A DNA stretch of 31,439 nucleotides, from positions 1 through 31,439 of the forward strand of contig JAQGHE010000048.1 in assembly GCA_028288985.1 (NCBI GenBank), written 5' to 3'. Below are positions 21,988 through 28,810 of this stretch, in pieces. Made by a program: the position numbers and the translations under genes. The DNA is from Candidatus Saccharimonadota bacterium. Lineage in GTDB: Bacteria > Patescibacteriota > Saccharimonadia > Saccharimonadales > UBA10212. The first letter of the stretch is position 1; every line of letters starts with the position of its first letter. The notes beneath the pieces are model-generated. The model saw only the letters and a list, made by a program, of their open reading frames with translations. It was not told where the DNA came from and did no database searches.

Positions 21988-23247
21988 CTAGCCTCCTATT
22001 TCGTCAAATTCTTCTATTATTGCTGAATGCCTAAATTCTTTGCCGCGGCGAAGCAGCAAGCGGTGATTCTTAAAATCTTCCGGATGGAACTGCTCAGAAT
22101 TGGTGCTTTGGCCATTGATATACACCGCGCCAGAACTTAACAAGCGGCGGGCCTCAGAGTTGGAGGAAGCCAGGCCCGTAGACACCAGCGCATCAACTAC
22201 GCTGCCGTTACTGGTATGGACTGGGATTTCACTGCGTAATTTATCAATCATCTCGCGGTTTAGCGATTCAACCGGAGTTTCGCCGGTTAATACTTTTTGG
22301 ATTTCGCGGGCGGATTCCTGGTTCTGATCGCCAAAAACCAGTTCGGTTACTTTATCAGCCAAATACTTCTGGGCCTCGCGGTTTTCCGGATGGCTGGCAT
22401 GCCTGCCCATCAGCTCGTCAAATTCTTCTTTTGATATAAAGGTAAAGACTTTCAGGAAATCACCGACATCGGCATCGTCTACATTAATCCAAAATTGGCG
22501 GAACTCAGTTTCGGTAGTTTTAGCGGGGTCAAGCCAAATAGTTCCGGCTTCAGACTTGCCGAATTTCTTGCCGGTCGCTTTATTGACCACCAGCGGCATG
22601 GAGAGCGCGTGGGCCTCGCCACCTTCCTTTTTGCGTATCAGGGACACGCCGGAGAGCATGTTGCCCCACTGGTCGGAGCCGCCGATCTGCAGCTGCACGC
22701 CGTTATTCTTATATAGGTACCAAAAATCATAACCCTGGATGAGCGAATAGCTAAATTCCGCGTAGCTGATGCCAGGGCCGCTCTCGCCGAGGCGTTCTGA
22801 TATAAATTCGCGCTGCAGCAGTTCGGTCATTGAAAAGTGTTTACCGACATCGCGCAGGAAGTCCAGGTAGCCAACATCCTTAAACCAATCATAATTATCA
22901 ACTAAGCTGAATTGCTGGTCGGAAAACAAGCGCGATACCTGAGCCTTGATGGCGGCCGCGTTCTTTTGAACTTCCTCGCGCGGTAGAAGCGGGCGCTCGG
23001 CGTCTTTGCCGCCCGGGTCACCAATCAGACTAGTAGCGCCGCCAACTAAAAGCACGGCCTCCCAGCCGGCGATAGCCAGTCTTTTAGCCAAAAGTAGAGG
23101 TGCTAAATTGCCAATCGTGAGACTATCGGAACTGGGATCAACGCCCCAGTAGAACTTCTTAGGCGCGTCCAAGAAAGCGGGGTCGTCAAAGGTCTTATCT
23201 TTAATCAGCCCGCGCCACAGTAAATCTTCGGATAACTTCATAAGCAT
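21988..23247 (-). CDS. tyrS: Tyrosyl-tRNA synthetase with a degenerate HIGH motif
   Basis: TyrRS charges tRNA-Tyr. The 419-residue length is normal. GGATSLIGDPGGKDAERPLL, YDWFKDVGYLDFLRDVGKHFSM, QGYDFWYLYKNNGVQLQIGGSDQWGN and the KMSKS-type loop KFGKSEAG are all present, with a C-terminal S4 domain (VDALVSTGLASSNSEARRLL onward). The class I HIGH motif reads TIGN (residues 44-47), in DPSSDSLTIGNLAPL where B. stearothermophilus has DPTADSLHIGHL; T40 is Ser and H45 is Thr. Those two residues stabilise the transition state in that enzyme. Two starts are possible, ATG 23247 and ATG 23241 (MKLSEDLL); the second fits most TyrRS N-termini and follows a -10-like TAGAAT closely. The methyltransferase gene follows directly. 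Confidence 0.95.
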   Translation of the reverse strand: MLMKLSEDLLWRGLIKDKTFDDPAFLDAPKKFYWGVDPSSDSLTIGNLAPLLLAKRLAIAGWEAVLLVGGATSLIGDPGGKDAERPLLPREEVQKNAAAIKAQVSRLFSDQQFSLVDNYDWFKDVGYLDFLRDVGKHFSMTELLQREFISERLGESGPGISYAEFSYSLIQGYDFWYLYKNNGVQLQIGGSDQWGNMLSGVSLIRKKEGGEAHALSMPLVVNKATGKKFGKSEAGTIWLDPAKTTETEFRQFWINVDDADVGDFLKVFTFISKEEFDELMGRHASHPENREAQKYLADKVTELVFGDQNQESAREIQKVLTGETPVESLNREMIDKLRSEIPVHTSNGSVVDALVSTGLASSNSEARRLLSSGAVYINGQSTNSEQFHPEDFKNHRLLLRRGKEFRHSAIIEEFDEIGG

Positions 23248-23251
23248 TCTA
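23246..23251 (-). promoter_or_regulatory. Possible -10 element for tyrS
   Basis: TAGAAT on the minus strand ends 4 bases before ATG 23241 and overlaps ATG 23247. TTGAAT lies 19 bases upstream, a wide spacing. If used, translation would have to start at 23241 or internally. Confidence 0.3.
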
Positions 23252-23344
23252 CCGTAAAATAGTTAACATTATTCAAGTGCTAGTATACCTTACTATATCC
23301 TACCGGGCGGCTGGAAATTTAACCATTAGCCGATAGTTATACTT

Positions 23345-23353
23345 TGATATAAT
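23345..23353 (+). promoter_or_regulatory. Extended -10 promoter of the penicillin-binding protein gene
   Basis: TG-A-TATAAT is an extended -10 element with a perfect hexamer (23348-23353). No -35 match is visible, as is common for extended -10 promoters. It predicts a leader of about 25 bases that contains AGGAG. Confidence 0.6.
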
Positions 23354-23383
23354 AGGAGACTGTAGGAGTTAATAAAGATTTAA

Positions 23384-26300
23384 ATGGCAGACAACCGAAG
23401 AAAGCGTCCCGCAAACCGAGTAACTACCCGCAGCGGACGCACAATTAAAGTGAATCGCTCTTTGGGAGAGCGATTTATAGCCATGAAAGAAGCCAAGTCT
23501 CTGCGCCGAGTCCAGCGCCTGCGCGGTTTACCTAAATCACGCCTCAAGAGGGCAGCTTGGCGTCTAGACCCTAAACACCTTGCAGAATACTGGTTCAGCC
23601 GCGACGGCGGCATCATGGCGCTAAAGATTGCCGGTATCGCCATCTTGATAATGTTTATCCTGACCCTTGGCGTTTTTGCCTACTTCCGCAAAGACTTGCC
23701 GGACATCTCTGTCACTGGCAAAAACCTCGGCGGCAGTGTCAGCTATTATGACCGTACCGGAAAAACGCTTCTGTGGCAGGATTACAGCGCCGTTAAACGC
23801 GTGCCCGTTCCAGGCACGGAGATTTCTCCATATCTGAAAATGGCAACCGTTGCCATTGAGGACCGCGATTTTTATAACCACCGGGGATTTGATGTCAAAG
23901 GTATTGCCAGGGCTACTATCAACGACGTGATAAAACATGGCAGCACCCAGGGCGGTTCAACCATCACCCAGCAGCTGGTCAAAATAAACCTGGACTGGAC
24001 GCAGCAGCGCAGCGTCGCGCGCAAAGTTAAAGAACTGATCTTAGCCGTAGAGCTGGAGCGTACTTATACTAAGGACGACATTTTAACGGGCTACCTGAAT
24101 GCCGCCCCATATGGGGGGGTTGATTACGGAGTACAGGCGGCCTCGTCCGATTACTTCCATAAGAGTGCCAAAGATCTAACTCTAGCTGAAGCCGCCATGC
24201 TAGCGGCCATACCTAAGGCGCCTTCAGTATATTCTCCATACAATGCAGAATTTTTTGACAAACAAGGCTTCCTAGACCGCCAGCACTATGTGCTTGATGT
24301 CATGGTGCAGACTAAAAAGATTACTAAGGCCGAGGCTGACGCCGCAAAAAAAGTAGATGTACTGGCCGAAGTGTTCCCGCAGCAAACCAAGTTTGCCGGT
24401 ATCAAAGCCCCTTATTTCGTACTGGCTGCCAAGAACGAACTGGAAAAGAAGTTTGCCTGCAGTAACAGTGCCGGCTGTAACAAGATTGGCGGCTGGAAAG
24501 TTATAACCACTCTGGATATGAACCTCCAGAACAAGGCCGAAGAAGTTACCCAGAAGAACATATCCACCATCCGCCGGGCTGGAGCCGATACCTCCGCCCT
24601 GGTTGCGGAAGACGTCAAGACCGGCCAAATGGTAGCCCTGGTGGGCGGTACGGACTTCACCAACCCGGACTATGGCCAGATTAACTATGCCCAGATAAAT
24701 ATTTCGCCGGGCTCTAGCTTTAAACCGTATGACTACGCTGCCCTGATAGATAACGGCACCGGAGTAGGCGCCGGCTCTGTGCTTTACGATTCCCAGGGGC
24801 CACTGCCGGGATATCCATGTACGGACAAGGGTGTGCCGCCGCCTAAAGGCACGGGTAACTGTCTGCAGGACTATGACTTCAAATACCCTGGCCCGCTTAC
24901 CCTGCGTTATGCGCTGGGCGGTTCGCGCAACGTACCAGCTGTTAAAGCCATGCTGACCGTAGGCACCGATAAGGTGATCAAGATGGCCAACTCTATGATG
25001 AACGCCCCTAATGCCTACAGGTGTTATAACGGCGGCGTAGACGTTAACAACGCTACCGTCAAAGACGAGGCTCCTTGTTACGGCGCTTCGGCTATCGGTG
25101 ACGGCGCTTACTTGCACCTGGATCAGCACGTCAACGGTCTGGCTACTATGGCGCGCATGGGAGAAGAATATCCTCAAACTTACATCCTGAAGCTCTACCA
25201 AAGCGCTTCAAGTAAGCCGTTCTATGAATGGAAGCAGCCCAAGACTGGTGATAAGAACGTCAACCAGGTAATCAGGCAGGATTCCGCCTACATCGTCAAT
25301 AACATGGCCTCAGATCCTAGCGCCAGCTACCTGCCTGCCGGTTATTACAAATGGCATAACTATAACGGCTGGAAGTCTGCTATTAAGACCGGTACTACCA
25401 ACAATGGCTTTGACGGCTTAATGATGAGCTGGAACACGCAGTACGCCGTGGGCAGCTGGGTAGGCTATCATACCCGCAATAAAGGCTTATCCGGCACTAT
25501 GGAAACCCTAACGGCGCCTTTGACCAAGGGCCTGATGACCTACGCGCTGGACAGCCTGCACACCACACCAGTTAACTGGACTCAGCCATCTGATATAAAA
25601 ACGGCCCCGGCTTTCGTTGTCCATACCCACGTAGGCGTGGGATCCGTTGAGCCAAGCCCGGCTACGGATATTTTCCCGTCCTGGTATCAGCCCAAGTCTA
25701 ATACCACTAACCAGAACCAAACTATCGATAAAGTGTCTAACAAACTAGCCACCTCCTGCACCCCGGAACTGGCCAAGCAGACTCAAGGCGGTACTGCCGT
25801 GCCGAATGCTTTCTCTGTGGATATATTCTTCGGAGCCACAGGGGGTGCCAGCAGCAGCGGTGCTACCGATGACGTTCATAGCTGCAGCGATGCCCAGCCA
25901 ATTGTGACTTTAGCTGCAGGCGATCTTGGTTCTGGCGGTAACCGCATATGCAATCTTACCTGTACCATCTCGGCGGCCATCACTCCCGGCACTCATCCGT
26001 TTGACGATGCCCAATACCCGCAGTTCCCCGGCACGCTGACCTTCACTGTCAACGATCAGGTTGTAAAAACAATAAGTACTGCAAGCGGCGGACCGTATTC
26101 ATTCACCTACCAGCCTACATCTTCAGGCCCAGCTACGATTAAAGCTCAAGTTACGGACAGCGTGCTTTACGGCGCCACAGATAGCGCCACCGTCACCATG
26201 ACATCTCCTCCTACCGGATTTAACGGCAACAATGGCAACGCTACGACCGCCAGCACACAGCGCAATACAACTACTACTTCAAAGCCCTACTGCACCACGC

Positions 26301-26392
26301 ACCCCAATACCAAACGATGCCAAACAAACCGCTTCAGTAACGGTCTGCTTATCGTGCGTCCGTTATTTAGTCACCTTTTCCTAAGATTCTAG
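23384..26392 (+). CDS. Class A penicillin-binding protein (glycosyltransferase/transpeptidase) with C-terminal Ig-like extension
   Basis: A 1002-residue bifunctional peptidoglycan synthase. A very basic cytoplasmic tail (1-73) precedes one membrane anchor (about 77-101). The GT51 domain has catalytic E159 in EDRDFYNHRGFD and GSTITQQLVK. The transpeptidase domain has SxxK at S444-SFK (SPGSSFKPYDY), SRN at 514-516 and KTG at 668-670 (AIKTGTTNN). After about residue 770 comes a Thr/Ser-rich part with paired cysteines and an Ig/PKD-like beta domain (GTLTFTVNDQVVKTISTASG ... ATIKAQVTDS), then a short basic tail. AGGAG is 15 bases before the ATG, a wide spacing. The stop overlaps the 3' end of radA by 12 bases, both within a small hairpin. 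Confidence 0.95.
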   Translation: MADNRRKRPANRVTTRSGRTIKVNRSLGERFIAMKEAKSLRRVQRLRGLPKSRLKRAAWRLDPKHLAEYWFSRDGGIMALKIAGIAILIMFILTLGVFAYFRKDLPDISVTGKNLGGSVSYYDRTGKTLLWQDYSAVKRVPVPGTEISPYLKMATVAIEDRDFYNHRGFDVKGIARATINDVIKHGSTQGGSTITQQLVKINLDWTQQRSVARKVKELILAVELERTYTKDDILTGYLNAAPYGGVDYGVQAASSDYFHKSAKDLTLAEAAMLAAIPKAPSVYSPYNAEFFDKQGFLDRQHYVLDVMVQTKKITKAEADAAKKVDVLAEVFPQQTKFAGIKAPYFVLAAKNELEKKFACSNSAGCNKIGGWKVITTLDMNLQNKAEEVTQKNISTIRRAGADTSALVAEDVKTGQMVALVGGTDFTNPDYGQINYAQINISPGSSFKPYDYAALIDNGTGVGAGSVLYDSQGPLPGYPCTDKGVPPPKGTGNCLQDYDFKYPGPLTLRYALGGSRNVPAVKAMLTVGTDKVIKMANSMMNAPNAYRCYNGGVDVNNATVKDEAPCYGASAIGDGAYLHLDQHVNGLATMARMGEEYPQTYILKLYQSASSKPFYEWKQPKTGDKNVNQVIRQDSAYIVNNMASDPSASYLPAGYYKWHNYNGWKSAIKTGTTNNGFDGLMMSWNTQYAVGSWVGYHTRNKGLSGTMETLTAPLTKGLMTYALDSLHTTPVNWTQPSDIKTAPAFVVHTHVGVGSVEPSPATDIFPSWYQPKSNTTNQNQTIDKVSNKLATSCTPELAKQTQGGTAVPNAFSVDIFFGATGGASSSGATDDVHSCSDAQPIVTLAAGDLGSGGNRICNLTCTISAAITPGTHPFDDAQYPQFPGTLTFTVNDQVVKTISTASGGPYSFTYQPTSSGPATIKAQVTDSVLYGATDSATVTMTSPPTGFNGNNGNATTASTQRNTTTTSKPYCTTHPNTKRCQTNRFSNGLLIVRPLFSHLFLRF

Positions 26393-26396
26393 GAAA
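26377..26396. repeat. Hairpin over the convergent pbp and radA stop codons
   Basis: TTTCCTA (26377-26383) and TAGGAAA (26390-26396) form a 7-bp stem with a 6-base loop, containing both stop codons. No T-run follows on either strand, so it is at best a weak bidirectional terminator. Confidence 0.4.
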
Positions 26397-27751
26397 CTGT
26401 TCAGAGCCGATCGAACGTCTTTGATGGGCATTAAGATAGCCGGCTTTTTCCCGGAACGTACGGCTGGTCCGATAGCCGCTTCAAAGCCTAGCTTTTTGGC
26501 TTCGGCTATCCGCTTTTCAGCCTGCGGCACATGGCGGACTTCGCCGGATAAGCCCACTTCGCCAAACACTACGGCGTTCTTTTTCAGCTGCATACCCTTG
26601 GCGGCGCTGGCAATGGCCATGCAGACAGCCAAGTCAGCCGCCGGCTCGGTAAGTCTTATACCGCCAACGACATTGATGTAGATGTCCTTGTCGGCCAGTT
26701 TTAGTTTGGTTCGCTTCTCCAGCATTGCAATTAATAAATTAACCCTGTTCAAATCTATGCCGCTGGCGGTGCGCTTTGGGTAGCCGTAGCTAGTCGGGTT
26801 TACCAGTGCCTGTATCTCTACCAGAATCGCCCGCGACCCTTCCATGGTGGCATGGACAATCGAACCGTCACTGACCTGGCGCTCAGCCAGCAGCGCAGCC
26901 GAAGGATTATCAACTGGCACCAACCCGGTATCAGCCATTTCAAAGATGGCCGACTCGTTGGTGGAGCCGTAGCGGTTCTTTACGCCGCGCAGTATCTTAA
27001 AGCCGCCGTAGCGGTCCCCTTCCAGCTGCAGCACTACGTCAACGATATGTTCTAGCACTTTAGGACCGGCGATGGAGCCTTCTTTCGTGACGTGGCCCAC
27101 TAAGATCATAGCTGTGCCGGCCGCCTTGGCAGCGGCGGTCAGAAGCTGGGTGCTATTGGTTATCTGGCTGACGCTGCCGGCGGCGGAGCTTATCTCGCTG
27201 ACGCCCACGGCCTGAATCGAGTCAACAATAACCAGATCAAAGCTGCCTCCGCTGATAGTGGAGGCTATATCATTGGCCACGGTAGAGACTGCTAACTGCA
27301 GGTCTTTGCCTCTTGTACCGAGACGCTGGGCGCGTAGAGCCACCTGCTGAACAGATTCCTCGCCGCTGACATACAAAACCTTGTGGCCTGCCGCCACGTT
27401 ATGGGCCAGCTGCAGCAACAGGGTGCTTTTGCCTATTCCCGGCTGTCCGGCTAGCAGATTTACGCTGCCGGCCACCAGCCCTCCGCCCAAAACTTCGTCC
27501 AACTCCGGCATCTTAGTAGAGATGCGCCTTGTATCATGTGCCGCCGCTTTGGCTATAGATTCAATTGATAAAGATCTGCCGCTTGAGCCAGCTGTCGAAG
27601 TCGATACCTCAACCTGCTCGGCAAGCGTGTTCCACTCGCCGCAGCTGCTACAGCGTCCAGTCCAGCTGCGGAAAGTAGCACCGCAAGCCGTACAGGCGAA
27701 TTTGACTGCCAAAGCTTTTGCCAGAGCTTCTATTCTACTTGGGATGGCCAA
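26381..27751 (-). CDS. radA: DNA repair protein RadA/Sms
   Basis: RadA is a hexameric RecA-like helicase that promotes branch migration in recombination. The 456-residue length is normal. In order: a four-cysteine zinc finger (CTACGATFRSWTGRCSSC, about 20-37), Walker A GQPGIGKST, Walker B-like DLVIVDSIQ, the RadA motif KNRYG (usual KNRFG) in LRGVKNRYGSTNE, and a Lon-protease-like C-terminal domain (DKDIYINVVGGIRLTEPAADL, FGEVGLSGEVRHV). The start used is TTG 27751, which lies 6 bases after a TATTTT box preceded by TG. A later TTG nearer the zinc finger (residue 15) cannot be excluded. The retained zinc finger contrasts with the cysteine loss in RpoC. Confidence 0.94.
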   Translation of the reverse strand: MAIPSRIEALAKALAVKFACTACGATFRSWTGRCSSCGEWNTLAEQVEVSTSTAGSSGRSLSIESIAKAAAHDTRRISTKMPELDEVLGGGLVAGSVNLLAGQPGIGKSTLLLQLAHNVAAGHKVLYVSGEESVQQVALRAQRLGTRGKDLQLAVSTVANDIASTISGGSFDLVIVDSIQAVGVSEISSAAGSVSQITNSTQLLTAAAKAAGTAMILVGHVTKEGSIAGPKVLEHIVDVVLQLEGDRYGGFKILRGVKNRYGSTNESAIFEMADTGLVPVDNPSAALLAERQVSDGSIVHATMEGSRAILVEIQALVNPTSYGYPKRTASGIDLNRVNLLIAMLEKRTKLKLADKDIYINVVGGIRLTEPAADLAVCMAIASAAKGMQLKKNAVVFGEVGLSGEVRHVPQAEKRIAEAKKLGFEAAIGPAVRSGKKPAILMPIKDVRSALNSFLES

Positions 27752-27757
27752 AGTAGC

Positions 27758-27763
27758 AAAATA
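27758..27763 (-). promoter_or_regulatory. Possible -10 element for radA
   Basis: TATTTT with an upstream TGG (extended -10 form) on the minus strand ends 6 bases before the TTG start. No good -35 or SD is seen. Read-through from the upstream gene, 60 bases away, is also possible. Confidence 0.35.
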
Positions 27764-27786
27764 CCAGGCTCATTCCTTAGAAGCGG

Positions 27787-27808
27787 CTTGCACTTGATGC
27801 GGTGCAAG
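27787..27808 (-). repeat. Stem-loop after the zincin-like gene
   Basis: CTTGCAC and GTGCAAG form a 7-bp stem with an 8-base loop 3 bases after the stop of the zincin-like gene. A T-run is missing, so it is either a weak terminator or an RNA-stabilising structure between that gene and radA. Confidence 0.4.
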
Positions 27809-27811
27809 TTG

Positions 27812-28789
27812 CTACTGGGCGGGCTGGGCGGTAAGGCGACTGTCTAACGAGCCCTGCAGACTCCGCAGCTCGGTAGCGATAGCATTTCTAGCTTCAACCA
27901 GGGCGTTATAAGCCGCGATATCGCTTTGCAGCTTACGTACGCCGGCGTTATAGGATGTTACCCGGGAGTTATATTGATTAATCGATGCGGAATCGTTAGA
28001 TTGCTCTACCCGCGCGCGGTCACCGTCAATACCGGACAGCTGGCTTTGCAGCTGCTGCTCCTGCGCCCCTATTTGCTGCTTTAGCTGAGCCAGCTGTGCG
28101 TCATCGGCCTTAATCTGAGCCGTCCGACTGGTGAATTCGCCCTCGTAACTGCTGGCAAAGGCCACTACGGCGCCGCGGTTGACGAAGTACTTCTTATAAT
28201 AATTCTCGAGCGGAGCAGGTAAATTGGCAACTTCCGTTCCGAAAATGGAGTGCATCTCGTTAACGACGTCTGCCGGCTCGGTCTTTTTGTAGGCATTGAT
28301 GGTATCGATGAGTCGCTGGTCGTGGACACCATTATCATAAAAGGCCTGCAGCTGGGCATCGATGGTCTTTTTTTCGTTGCCGCTTAGGCGGTCGTAGGCG
28401 GCGTGCAGCATTTCATGAGCAGCCGTTACTTGGCGGACTCCTTGCAGGCGCGGGTCCTTAACGTCTTTAACGAAGAGAAAGCTGTCGCTACTCAATAATG
28501 AAGCACCTGAGTGATAGCAGCCAAGAACGATGGTCTGCTCCGCCTGGGAGCAGTCCCGCAAAAAGCTGGCTGAGTCACCGTCAAGCTTTGGGTGCGTGAC
28601 GTAGAGAACGTGTCGGCCGTAGGGCGTCAGGCTATCCTCGGTGGCTATAGCCGCGATCTGGGCCGGCGGCTGATAGCCTCGCAGCCTAAACCAGTCTTCG
28701 ATCGACTGGGCTCTCGCAACCGCCGCAACAAGTCCAAGCAGTACAAGAGCAGTGGCCGCAATGCCTACTAGTCTTCTGGTTAATCGCAT
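27812..28789 (-). CDS. Membrane-anchored zincin-like metallopeptidase with coiled coil (unknown family)
   Basis: A 325-residue protein when started at ATG 28789 (MRLTRRLVGIAATALV). A TTG 18 bases earlier is in frame, but a TATACT box lies within that stretch. A signal or anchor segment spans residues 7-27 and ends in AVARAQ, so the rest is probably outside the membrane. HEMLH at 125-129 is a HExxH zinc-binding and catalytic motif. A third ligand could be Glu in VVNEMHSIFGTE (178 or 186). Two cysteines (80 and 91) may form a disulfide. Residues of about 215-310 are a predicted coiled coil (QLKQQIGAQEQQLQSQLSG). I do not recognise the family, and the substrate is unknown. It lies 21 bases after the clpC stop and may be co-transcribed with it. 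Confidence 0.8.
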   Translation of the reverse strand: MRLTRRLVGIAATALVLLGLVAAVARAQSIEDWFRLRGYQPPAQIAAIATEDSLTPYGRHVLYVTHPKLDGDSASFLRDCSQAEQTIVLGCYHSGASLLSSDSFLFVKDVKDPRLQGVRQVTAAHEMLHAAYDRLSGNEKKTIDAQLQAFYDNGVHDQRLIDTINAYKKTEPADVVNEMHSIFGTEVANLPAPLENYYKKYFVNRGAVVAFASSYEGEFTSRTAQIKADDAQLAQLKQQIGAQEQQLQSQLSGIDGDRARVEQSNDSASINQYNSRVTSYNAGVRKLQSDIAAYNALVEARNAIATELRSLQGSLDSRLTAQPAQ

Positions 28790-28797
28790 ATCGTCTA

Positions 28798-28803
28798 AGT
28801 ATA
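28798..28803 (-). promoter_or_regulatory. Possible -10 element for the zincin-like gene
   Basis: TATACT on the minus strand ends 8 bases before ATG 28789, in the short gap after clpC. The -35 region is poor. It supports the ATG over the upstream TTG. Confidence 0.35.
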
Positions 28804-28810
28804 GCAACGG

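Noticed and set aside
23384..25720. Long minus-strand open frames inside the PBP gene (for example 24272-25201)
   Set aside because: They are shadows of a clear PBP with all catalytic motifs on the plus strand, and they show no promoter, SD or family features.
26377..26396. A true bidirectional terminator between pbp and radA
   Set aside because: The stem is only 7 bp and neither strand has a T-run, so it is recorded as a hairpin only.
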